From contig JAUPWC010000212.1 in the NCBI GenBank assembly GCA_030916665.1, forward strand, positions 1-12,221: DNA of 12,221 nt. Reading direction: 5' to 3'. Shown here piece by piece: positions 5,037-11,792 of this stretch (positions within the stretch are counted from its first letter, which is position 1; each line of letters starts with the position of its first letter). The position numbers and the translations under genes were made by a program. Under the pieces are notes generated by a model that was not told the DNA's origin, did not search any database, and saw nothing but the letters and a program-made list of their open reading frames with translations. This DNA is from Verrucomicrobiota bacterium (GTDB taxonomy: Bacteria > Verrucomicrobiota > Verrucomicrobiia > Opitutales > Opitutaceae).

Positions 5037-7475
5037 CAACGCCTCGATCGGCGACACGCGCGAGGCGCGGTGCGACGGCAGAAAGGTGGCCAGCAGCACC
5101 ACGACCATCATGACTGCCGCGGTCGCCGCGAGCACGCCGGCATGCACGGCACCGACGCCGAAGAGCTGGCTCTGCATCGCCCGGCCTGCCCCCCAAGCTC
5201 CGAGCGCACCCAGCGCCAGCCCGGCGGCCAGCAGCTTTGCGCCGAGGCCGAGGAACTGGGCCCGTACCTGGCCGGGCAGCGCACCGAGCGCCATACGCAC
5301 GCCGATTTCACGGCGGCGCTGGTTCACGGCGTAGGCCAGCACACCGTAGGTGCCGACCGCCGCAAGCAGGAGCGCCACGGCGGCAAAGATGCCGGCGAGC
5401 AAGGCCGGGGAGCGACGCGCCACCATGCTCTCGTCGATCCACGCCTGCATGGGCTTCATCCGGTCAACCGGCAGCTCCGGATCGAGCTTGAGCACCGCCT
5501 TCTGAAGCATGGGCGCCAGCGAGGTCGGCTCCATGGCGGTGCGGATCACCACCGAAAACCCGTTGGGCGTCCAGTTGCCCTTCATCGGAAAATAGATCGC
5601 CCCCTGCGCCTTGGTGTCCGCGAGTTCGGTCTGCTTCACGTTGCCGACCACACCGACGATCGTGAAGGCTTCCTTTTCATTGAAGTTGGGATTCGGGGAG
5701 ATGCGGCGGCCGAGCGGGCTCTCGTTCGGCCAGTAACGCCGCGCGAAGTCCTGATCCACGAGACAGGCCCGCAACTCGCGATGGTTGTCGGCGTCCTCCA
5801 GAAAGCGCCCCTCGATCAGGGGAATTCCCATGGCCTGCCAATACTCACCGGCGGCGGATGTCATGAGGTGGGCGCGCACGGTCCCACCGGCCGCCGGTTC
5901 CTGTCCTTCGATGGAGGTGGCGCTGTTGTTGTTGTTGCCGCTCATGGGCAGACTGGAAGTCAGTCCGACGGCCACGACGCCCGGCTGGCCGCGCAGCTCG
6001 GTGAGCAGGCGCTCCATGAAGGCGAGGCGAGGCGCGTCCTCGGGATACCCCTTCCACGGCAGAGCGATGTTGCCGGTCAACACCTGCGCCGGTCGGAAGC
6101 CCGGGGAAGTGGAAAGAATTTTCTGCAAGCTGACACCCAGCATGCCCGCGCCGCTGAGCAGCACGAAGGCCAGAGCCACCTGCGCAACGATGAAACCGTG
6201 GCGCACGCGGTGCGCCGCGCGGGTGGTCGTGCCGCCGCGCGATTCGGTCTGCAGCACCGAGGCGAGACGCGCGTGCAGGCTGAACCAGATGATCGGCAGC
6301 GCCAGCGCCAGGCCCACAGCCACCGACGCCCCGAGCGAAATCAACGCGAGCCGGGTATCGAGGACGATGGCAGATCCGGTCGGCAGCTGGTCGGTGCCGA
6401 GCGCCCCGATGAGCCCGATGCCCGCGGCTCCGACCGCAAGACCGAGCAGCCCGCCGCCGAGGGCGAGCAATACGGTTTCCAACGCGACTTCGCCCGCAAC
6501 GTGCCCGGCCCCGGCCCCAAGGGCCTGGCGCACGGCCAGTTCCTTGGTGCGGCCGCTGGCGCGGATGAGCAGCAGGTTCACGAGATTCACGCCGCCGATG
6601 AGCAGGAGGAAGAAGACGCCGCCTTGCAGGAGCAGCAGCACGGGCTTGATGTCGCGGACGGTGTCCGCGTGAAGCGAGAAAACATCGGTGCGGAACTTCG
6701 CCCCTTTGAGCAGGTTCGCGTAGGGATCGTCCTCGATCTGCTGGGCGTTGAGCGCGTTGATCTGCTCCTGCGCGACCGCGAGGCTGGCGCCGGGCGCGAG
6801 CCGGGCGATGAGTTGGAGGTTGTTGGAGTGACGCCGGTCGGGGTTGCGGTCCTTGGGATCGGAAGCCAGCGGGATGAAGAAGCGGGCCTTGCTCGTGAAA
6901 TAGCGAAACCCCGGCGGCAGCACGCCGACGACCGTCACCGGCAACGAATCCACGATGAAGGTCTTGCCGAGCACTTCCGGGTCGGCGTTGAACTGCTGGC
7001 GCCAGAACTCATCGGTCAGGATGGCACGGGAGCTGTCCTTGTAGAACATCTCCTCCTCGGTGAAAGAGCGGCCCATGGCCAGCGGCACGGCGAGGGTGGC
7101 GAAGAACTCGGGCGACACGCGGTCGCGGTCCACCCGCTGCGGCGAGCCGGCGCCGCCGATGATGGCGTTGCCGCCCTGATGGATTGCCGTCGAGGCGAAG
7201 GCCTTGATGAGCTCCCTGCGGTCGTAGTAATTCGGCAACGAGGCCCCGGCCCGATCCACACCTGCCCCGGGATAGGCATTCACCGTCGTCACCAACCGCT
7301 CCGGTTCCGGAAAGGGCAGCGCGCGCACCAGCACGGCGTCCACCACGGCGTAGATGGCGACGTTGGCACCGATGCACAGCGCCAGCGTGAGCAGAACCGT
7401 AAGCGTGAAGCCGCGCTCGCGAGCGAGGCGACGGAAAATTTGCCGAAGATCAGCCAAAGAAATCAGGGAGTGCAC
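5025..7475 (-). CDS. Orphan duplicated MacB/FtsX-type ABC permease (ADOP-like)
   Basis: 816 residues, starting with GTG at 7475. Two MacB-periplasmic-core plus FtsX-permease units are fused in tandem, the layout known as acidobacterial duplicated orphan permease. Unit 1: TM about 23-46, periplasmic core about 50-270 (with PNYYDRR and the VSPEFFATLAVPLAMGRSF motif), then FtsX helices about 278-304, 330-357 and 375-397. Unit 2: TM about 426-447, a periplasmic core about 460-680 (AAGEYWQAMGIPLIEGRF), then helices about 691-714, 743-765 and 778-800. The C-terminus SHRASRVSPIEALRDD is a family hallmark. Each FtsX part carries the coupling-like sequence before it turns outward (RTKELAVRQALGAG, 309-322; RRREIGVRMALGA, 720-732). 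No ATPase or membrane-fusion gene is nearby, hence 'orphan'. Likely roles are mechanotransmission or export of lipids, peptides or toxins in partnership with an ATPase encoded elsewhere. No ribosome binding site is visible. It lies 132 bases downstream of the response regulator on the same strand. Confidence 0.9.
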   Translation of the reverse strand: MHSLISLADLRQIFRRLARERGFTLTVLLTLALCIGANVAIYAVVDAVLVRALPFPEPERLVTTVNAYPGAGVDRAGASLPNYYDRRELIKAFASTAIHQGGNAIIGGAGSPQRVDRDRVSPEFFATLAVPLAMGRSFTEEEMFYKDSSRAILTDEFWRQQFNADPEVLGKTFIVDSLPVTVVGVLPPGFRYFTSKARFFIPLASDPKDRNPDRRHSNNLQLIARLAPGASLAVAQEQINALNAQQIEDDPYANLLKGAKFRTDVFSLHADTVRDIKPVLLLLQGGVFFLLLIGGVNLVNLLLIRASGRTKELAVRQALGAGAGHVAGEVALETVLLALGGGLLGLAVGAAGIGLIGALGTDQLPTGSAIVLDTRLALISLGASVAVGLALALPIIWFSLHARLASVLQTESRGGTTTRAAHRVRHGFIVAQVALAFVLLSGAGMLGVSLQKILSTSPGFRPAQVLTGNIALPWKGYPEDAPRLAFMERLLTELRGQPGVVAVGLTSSLPMSGNNNNSATSIEGQEPAAGGTVRAHLMTSAAGEYWQAMGIPLIEGRFLEDADNHRELRACLVDQDFARRYWPNESPLGRRISPNPNFNEKEAFTIVGVVGNVKQTELADTKAQGAIYFPMKGNWTPNGFSVVIRTAMEPTSLAPMLQKAVLKLDPELPVDRMKPMQAWIDESMVARRSPALLAGIFAAVALLLAAVGTYGVLAYAVNQRRREIGVRMALGALPGQVRAQFLGLGAKLLAAGLALGALGAWGAGRAMQSQLFGVGAVHAGVLAATAAVMMVVVLLATFLPSHRASRVSPIEALRDD

Positions 7476-7528
7476 GGAGGTTTAACCCGCGCAACCACCC
7501 TCAAGTTACAGATTTTATGGTGGAACGC

Positions 7529-7558
7529 GCTGACCTCAGCACGTTGCGGCACAGCCGC
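7529..7558. other. Two small palindromes between the regulator and permease genes
   Basis: GCTGA-CC-TCAGC (7529-7540) and GCGGC-ACA-GCCGC (7546-7558) lie close together in the 132-base gap between the response regulator and the permease. On the minus strand a TAAAAT (-10-like) follows at about 7513-7518, so the palindromes would sit in the promoter region of the permease gene or at the 3' end of the regulator message. Both stems are only 5 bp; this is weak evidence. Confidence 0.25.
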
Positions 7559-7607
7559 CTCGAGCCAGCGCCTTGGGGTCAAGTCGCTCCACCCCATACC
7601 CTGTCGC

Positions 7608-8309
7608 TCAGGGATCATAGCGATACCCCACCCCATGCACCGTCACGATGGCCTTCGGCTCATCCGGGGTCTTTTCGATCTTCTTGCGCAACTGGGCGAT
7701 GTGCTGGTCGAGCGTCCGGGTGGTGCCAAAATAGTCCACGCCCCACACGGCGTTGAGCAGCGCGTCGCGCGTCAGCACTTCGCCGGGGTGCGCGGCAAGC
7801 GCCTCGGCGAGCTTTAACTCGCGGGCGGTGAGGTCGGCGTTGCGGCCGGCGAGCGTCGCGGTGAACTTGCGCCGGTCGATCTCGGCCGCGCCCAGCCGGA
7901 AGACCGGCGGCAGATCCGCGCCCGCGGCCGGCGTCGCGCTTTGCCGGGCCCGCCGGAGCAAAGCCTCCACCCGGGCCAGCAGCTCATGCACGCCGAACGG
8001 CTTCAGCACGTAGTCGTCGGCGCCGAGCTTCAAACCCACGACCTTGTCCACCTCCTCGCCCTTGGCGGTGAGAAACAGGATCGGCACGGTCGCGCCCTGC
8101 CGGCGCAGTTCGCGGCACACGTCGTAGCCGCTCTGGCGCGGCATCATCACGTCGAGGATCACGACGTCGAACTTCCCCTGCGGAAACAGTTTCAGCGCCT
8201 GCGCGCCGTCGCTGGCGGCAGTCACGGCGTAGCCGTCGCTCTCCAGCGTGGCCACAAGTCCGAGGCGAATGTTGGCGTCGTCTTCGGCGATGAGCAGGCG
8301 GGCTTTCAT
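7608..8309 (-). CDS. OmpR/PhoB-family response regulator
   Basis: 233 residues from ATG at 8309. The receiver domain (about 3-117) has the acidic pair D10/D11, the phospho-acceptor D53 in ILDVMMP, T81 in FLTAKG and K103 in LKPF; all switch residues are present. After a short Ala/Pro linker (about 120-135) the winged-helix DNA-binding domain (about 138-231) shows LTARELKLAEALAAHPGEVLTR, the recognition-helix segment TRTLDQHIAQLRKKIE and the wing HGVGYRYDP. Such regulators bind direct repeats of about 11 bp as head-to-tail dimers. The start codon overlaps the stop of the kinase gene (ATGA, 8306-8309), so they are translated together and are almost certainly cognate. A likely target is the four-fold 11-bp repeat array upstream of the VWA gene (11680-11723); this is inference. 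It resembles PhoB/CreB-like regulators, but the signal cannot be deduced. Confidence 0.95.
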   Translation of the reverse strand: MKARLLIAEDDANIRLGLVATLESDGYAVTAASDGAQALKLFPQGKFDVVILDVMMPRQSGYDVCRELRRQGATVPILFLTAKGEEVDKVVGLKLGADDYVLKPFGVHELLARVEALLRRARQSATPAAGADLPPVFRLGAAEIDRRKFTATLAGRNADLTARELKLAEALAAHPGEVLTRDALLNAVWGVDYFGTTRTLDQHIAQLRKKIEKTPDEPKAIVTVHGVGYRYDP

Positions 8310-10168
8310 GGCAATTCGAGAATAAAGGCCGCGCCGCCGCCTTCGCGCGGTTCGCAGCGCAGGCCGCCGCCCAGCCCGCGTGCGAGCTGGCGCGCAATGC
8401 TCAGGCCCAGGCCGGTGCCGGCCTGCTCGGCCGTGAGCGCGTCGTCCACCCGGTGAAATTTTTCAAAGACGCGCTCGCGGTGCGCCGCCGGCACGCCCGG
8501 GCCGCGGTCGAGCACGCGCACCGTCGTGCCGCCGCCGGGGCGTGGCGCCGCTTCCACCGTCACCTCGCCGCCGCTGGACGCGTATTTGGCGGCGTTGTCG
8601 AGCAGGTTGAGCACGATCTGCTCCAGCGCGTCGCGATCGGTGCTGAGCGTGAGGGTTTCGCCGGGCAGGCGCCGCTCCACCCGCAGGCCGGCCTCGGCCA
8701 GGCGCGGTGCGTGGGTGTCGAGCAAGCGGCCGAGCGCCGCCCCGGCGTCGAGCGGGGCGAGATCGAACTTCTTTTTGCCCTGCTCCAGCCGGCTGAACTC
8801 GAGCGCATTGCCCACGAGCCGCGCCAGTCGCTGCGTCTCGCGGCCGATGGTGCGCAGGTAGTCGGCCCGCTTCTCCTCGCCGGCCACCCGGCCCTGCTCC
8901 AACAGCTCGGCATAGAGCCGGATCGTGGTGAGCGGGGTCTTGAACTCGTGCGAGACGTTGGCGACGAACGAGGTTTTCTGCGCGGCCTCGGCCTCGCTGC
9001 GTCGCGCCTGTCTGAGCAACAGCGACCCGCCCGCCAGAATCGCCACGCCCAGCGTCGCCGCCAGCAGGCTGCCGAAGAGGAAAAAGCCGCTGCCCCCGTC
9101 CGATGACTCTCCGGGAGGTTGCTCCAGAAAGGCGACCACTTCCCAGCCGGGGAGCGCGCCTTCCGCCACCGGCAGCCGCACCGCGGGCTCGGCTCCGTCC
9201 GTCGGCACGCGCCCCGCCTGATGCATCACGCGCCCGCGCTCGTCGCGGAGCAAATAGCCTTCACCTGCGCCCGTCACCGCCGGCAGGCCGCCGGCCAGCC
9301 GCGCGATCAGCGCGGCCAACTCCACCTCGACGCCGCGCATCTCGCCGTCCGTCGGCATCTCCATCCAACCCAGCAGGTAGGGACGGCCGCCGGTGTTGCC
9401 GGTCGCCCAGCCGTTTCGGCCCGGAGCGGCGGGTTCCGCGACCGTTTTTGCGAAGGCTGTGTCCTTCATGGGTGCCGAACGCTTGGCTTCTCCTATCTCC
9501 GATTCCGCCGAAAAAGGGGCAAGTGCCGGCGCAGCCGCGGCCGGTCGCCCGGCATCCGCATAGGCCGTGCCTTCCGCCGGGCTGGCGCGATTGCTCAGCT
9601 TGGCCGTCTCGCGGGCATCACGCCGGGCGCTTTGCGTGCGCGCGACGTTGGAAGCGGACTGCATGAGGGCAAGATCCTCCTCCGGAACCTGGCGGGACTG
9701 CGGTTCCTCGTAGAATTTTGCCTTCGTTTCCGTTCCCACGGCCCGCCACGGAGCGTTGTCGCTGAACATCGCGCCGAAGCGCCGTCGGAAACCCTGGGCC
9801 TCCTCGTCGGCGACTGTCCGGGCCGGATACAGGATGGTGCCGTCAGGGAGAGTGCGAAACGCCGTGCGCACGAGCGGATTCGCCTGCTGCCAGTCCACGA
9901 GCGCCTCGTTGAGTCCATCGGCCGGGAGCGCCGCCAGGGTCTCGAGCAGGCCCGCTTGCATGTCGCCGACCAGCAGCTCGATGTTCTCGGCCACCAAGCC
10001 CGTGCGCGCCACCAGCGCGGCCCGGCGAGCGGCCGTGGTGTCGGCCCGCTGCTCGGCCAAGCGGGCCTGCTCGCGCTTGAGGAGCAGTATCCCGCCCCCA
10101 CCTGCGACCAGCGTGGCCACGAGCAGGAGCAGCCAGTAGGCGACGATGCGGCGGGTGACGGGTGACAC
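8306..10168 (-). CDS. Sensor histidine kinase with large extracytoplasmic region
   Basis: 620 residues, GTG start at 10168. Topology: TM1 (about 9-29), an extracytoplasmic region of about 330 residues, TM2 (about 361-385), then the kinase core directly, with no HAMP domain in between. HisKA about 395-460 has the phospho-accepting H407 in FVANVSHEFKTPL. HATPase_c about 500-620 has the N-box N525 in LLDNAAKYA, the G1 box DRGPGVP (554-560), the F-box FEKFHR (568-573) and the G2 box GTGLGLS (584-590); all are intact. The sensor region starts with a probable coiled coil (about 31-65), then a folded part to about 155, an Ala/Pro/Ser-rich low-complexity stretch (about 160-255), and a second folded part (about 260-350) with GWMEMPTDGEMRGVEVELAA. 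I do not recognise a known sensor fold. The kinase acts on the overlapping response regulator. The VWA gene lies 124 bases upstream on the same strand, so the three may form one transcription unit, interrupted by a palindromic element. Confidence 0.93.
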   Translation of the reverse strand: MSPVTRRIVAYWLLLLVATLVAGGGGILLLKREQARLAEQRADTTAARRAALVARTGLVAENIELLVGDMQAGLLETLAALPADGLNEALVDWQQANPLVRTAFRTLPDGTILYPARTVADEEAQGFRRRFGAMFSDNAPWRAVGTETKAKFYEEPQSRQVPEEDLALMQSASNVARTQSARRDARETAKLSNRASPAEGTAYADAGRPAAAAPALAPFSAESEIGEAKRSAPMKDTAFAKTVAEPAAPGRNGWATGNTGGRPYLLGWMEMPTDGEMRGVEVELAALIARLAGGLPAVTGAGEGYLLRDERGRVMHQAGRVPTDGAEPAVRLPVAEGALPGWEVVAFLEQPPGESSDGGSGFFLFGSLLAATLGVAILAGGSLLLRQARRSEAEAAQKTSFVANVSHEFKTPLTTIRLYAELLEQGRVAGEEKRADYLRTIGRETQRLARLVGNALEFSRLEQGKKKFDLAPLDAGAALGRLLDTHAPRLAEAGLRVERRLPGETLTLSTDRDALEQIVLNLLDNAAKYASSGGEVTVEAAPRPGGGTTVRVLDRGPGVPAAHRERVFEKFHRVDDALTAEQAGTGLGLSIARQLARGLGGGLRCEPREGGGAAFILELP

Positions 10169-10224
10169 GGGATCGGAGGCTACGGTGTTTGCGGGATTTG
10201 GAAAGCTACGAAACGTGGCGCCTA

Positions 10225-10284
10225 TTGTGGGTCAGCGCGCTTGCGCGCGCCGCCAAGCAGCGCCCGCAAGCGGGCTGCCCACAA
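10225..10284. repeat. Composite palindrome (REP-like or attenuator) between VWA and kinase genes
   Basis: Outer arms TTGTGGG (10225-10231) and CCCACAA (10278-10284) pair perfectly and extend by CAG/CTG (10233-10235 / 10275-10277) past one bulged T (10232). Inside are two further hairpins: GCGCGC-TTGC-GCGCGC (10235-10250) and GCCCGC-AA-GCGGGC (10262-10275). The whole folds as a three-way junction with two GC-rich arms. It starts 8 bases after the VWA stop codon. Such composite palindromes are typical of dispersed REP-type elements in GC-rich genomes; it could also cut or stabilise the mRNA between the VWA and kinase genes. No T-run follows, so a plain terminator is less likely. Confidence 0.65.
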
Positions 10285-10292
10285 ATTCAGGA

Positions 10293-11633
10293 TCACGGCT
10301 GCGTCGCCTGCTGGTTGCGGATGTTGGCGCTGTCGTTGCGGTAGGATTTGCGCTCGGCGTTGCTCAGGCCCTCGCGGCCGATCCGGTCGGCTTCGGGTTC
10401 GGCGGCGGCGGCGAGGCCCGAGACGGCCCGGTTGCCGTAGGTCTCCCCGATGGCCTGCAACTCCGCGGCCTGCTGGCGCAGCGTCTTTGCCGCCTCTTCG
10501 AGCCGGCCGGCGTCGGCAAACTCCACCGCCTTGTCCTTCGCCAGTGCCATCCGGTTGGCGGCGTAGTCGGTCTGCACCTGGTGGTTGGCCGAGGCGACGA
10601 CCACCTTGGTGTCGCCGCTGAACTTCACGCGGCGCGTGGCCGTGGCGGTCGCCGGGCGCTGGGTGGCGGCGTCCTCGTAGCGGACGCTGGCGTTGGCGAT
10701 CTCACGCTCGGCTCCGGCGGCCGAGGCCTCGATCTCGATCTCGACGAGCGCGAATTTCTGCTGGCCGCCGTAGAGCTGGTTGAGCGTCAGCTCGGCCTTC
10801 TGCCCGCGGATGGAGCCGTCGCGTCCGACAAAATGCAGCGGGCGCACGCCCGCAGGGAAGTTGATCTCGATGACGACCCGGCGGGCCACGACGTTGAGCA
10901 CGTCGCCGAGCTCGGCGGCGAAGATGCGTGGCAGGTCGTCGCTGTTCTCGACAAAGTAGGTGTTGCCGTCGCTGCGCTCGGCCAGACGCGTCATGAGATC
11001 CTCGTTGAACCCGAGGCCGAGGCCGACCGTGGTGACGGAGATGCCTTCCTTCACGAGCGAAGCGCCGAGCCGGCCGAGTTCGTCGGGGGAACTGGGACCG
11101 ACGTTGGCCTGGCCGTCGGAAAGCAGGATAATGCGCGGCACATGCCGGCCCTCGCCAAGATGGCGGCGGACCTCGGCGGCCGCGCGGACGACGCCGCCGT
11201 GCAGTGCCGTGTTGCCCCGCGCGTCAAGGCCGCGAATGACCGACTCCAGGTCGCTCGCCTCGCGCAGGCGCTGTGCCGGCACGAGGGTTTCAACGGTGGA
11301 GTCGTAGGCGATGAGCGACACGATGTCGTCGGGCCCGAGGCGGCCAACGAGTTCGAGTGCGGCTTCGCGGGCGCGGGCGATCTTGTCGCCGCTCATCGAA
11401 CCCGAGCGATCAATCACGAGCGCGAGGTTGACCGGCGGCCGCGCCCCGCGCCGTGGCAGCTGCAGGCAGTCGAGCCCGACCTTGACCACGGAGCGGTTCG
11501 CCTCGTTCGCCGGCAGGACCGTGCGGTCGAGGTCCACGGTGACGCGGACCGGCTGGGCAGCTTGTTTGGCGGAAAGCGACATCGCGCCGAGGAGCGCGAC
11601 CGCGAGCAGGAGATGCGGAATGAATGTTTTCAT
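10293..11633 (-). CDS. Secreted von Willebrand factor A (VWA) domain protein
   Basis: 446 residues from the ATG at 11633. A GTG seven codons upstream (11654) is in frame, but the ATG begins directly with a clean signal peptide (MKTFIPHLLLAVALLGAMSLSA, likely cleaved after residue 22). A short beta segment (about 27-60) leads to the VWA domain (about 66-245). The metal-ion-dependent adhesion site is complete: DRSGS (D75, S77, S79), T142 in GNTALHGG, and D173 in LLSDGQAN. VWA domains bind protein partners through this metal. A second beta domain (about 250-345) and a helical, Ala/Glu-rich C-terminus (about 350-446) follow. No C-terminal membrane anchor is seen, so the protein is probably periplasmic or exported. 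It is the first gene of a likely unit with the kinase and regulator downstream, which suggests, but does not show, that it helps sense or present an envelope signal. Upstream lies a four-fold 11-bp repeat array. Confidence 0.9.
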   Translation of the reverse strand: MKTFIPHLLLAVALLGAMSLSAKQAAQPVRVTVDLDRTVLPANEANRSVVKVGLDCLQLPRRGARPPVNLALVIDRSGSMSGDKIARAREAALELVGRLGPDDIVSLIAYDSTVETLVPAQRLREASDLESVIRGLDARGNTALHGGVVRAAAEVRRHLGEGRHVPRIILLSDGQANVGPSSPDELGRLGASLVKEGISVTTVGLGLGFNEDLMTRLAERSDGNTYFVENSDDLPRIFAAELGDVLNVVARRVVIEINFPAGVRPLHFVGRDGSIRGQKAELTLNQLYGGQQKFALVEIEIEASAAGAEREIANASVRYEDAATQRPATATATRRVKFSGDTKVVVASANHQVQTDYAANRMALAKDKAVEFADAGRLEEAAKTLRQQAAELQAIGETYGNRAVSGLAAAAEPEADRIGREGLSNAERKSYRNDSANIRNQQATQP

Positions 11634-11654
11634 GGGGAGTCGTTTGACGCGCAC

Positions 11655-11660
11655 AGTTAA
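11655..11660 (-). promoter_or_regulatory. Possible -10 element of the VWA gene
   Basis: Minus-strand TTAACT (11660-11655) lies 19 bases from the near edge of the 11-bp repeat array and 21 bases upstream of the VWA ATG. Activators of the PhoB type often replace the -35 contact, so a -10 close to such an array makes sense. The hexamer is only a moderate match. Confidence 0.25.
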
Positions 11661-11679
11661 CCAGAAACCGCCCCGCCGG

Positions 11680-11723
11680 TTGTCACCCGCAGGTCAGGCG
11701 GTTGTCAGGGAATTGTCAGGCGC
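11680..11723. promoter_or_regulatory. Four tandem 11-bp direct repeats, OmpR/PhoB-type binding array
   Basis: The units read TTGTCACCCGC (11680-11690), AGGTCAGGCGG (11691-11701), TTGTCAGGGAA (11702-11712) and TTGTCAGGCGC (11713-11723). Each starts exactly 11 bases after the previous one; the core GTCA is kept in all four and TTGTCA in three. PhoB boxes are direct repeats of a 7-base CTGTCAT-like core with 4-base spacers, the same 11-base period. The array lies 47 bases upstream of the VWA ATG (minus strand) and 70 bases upstream of the amidohydrolase ATG (plus strand). The OmpR/PhoB-type regulator encoded two genes downstream in the same cluster is the obvious candidate to bind it. A divergent control region is likely. 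Confidence 0.65.
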
Positions 11724-11729
11724 TCTAAT
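11702..11729 (+). promoter_or_regulatory. Possible plus-strand promoter toward the amidohydrolase
   Basis: TTGTCA (11702-11707, the third repeat unit) and TCTAAT (11724-11729) are 16 bases apart and resemble sigma-70 -35 and -10 boxes. Transcription would start near 11736, about 57 bases before the amidohydrolase ATG. A regulator bound to the repeats would then cover the -35 and could repress this direction while activating the other. The match is suggestive only. Confidence 0.35.
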
Positions 11730-11792
11730 GGAAGCCGGGCGCAGCATTTGACCCGCCGAGCAGCCGCAACACGGTGACCGGCAACCCGCCCC

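Noticed and set aside
5929..5943. Run of GTT triplets (four Asn codons in the permease)
   Set aside because: Only four units inside a conserved periplasmic loop; too short to be a meaningful microsatellite.
5070..7817. A 915-codon open frame on the plus strand antisense to the permease
   Set aside because: It is the longest open frame in the window, but its translation is rich in Arg, Gly, His and Glu with no hydrophobic core or recognisable domain. It mirrors the permease codons. Long antisense frames are expected in GC-rich DNA with GC-biased third positions.
9119..10165. A 348-codon plus-strand open frame antisense to the kinase
   Set aside because: The kinase frame has all catalytic boxes and an overlap with the regulator; the antisense product is Arg/His-rich shadow sequence.
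10146..11660. A 504-codon plus-strand open frame antisense to the VWA gene
   Set aside because: The minus-strand frame has a signal peptide and an intact VWA metal site; the antisense translation shows no family features.
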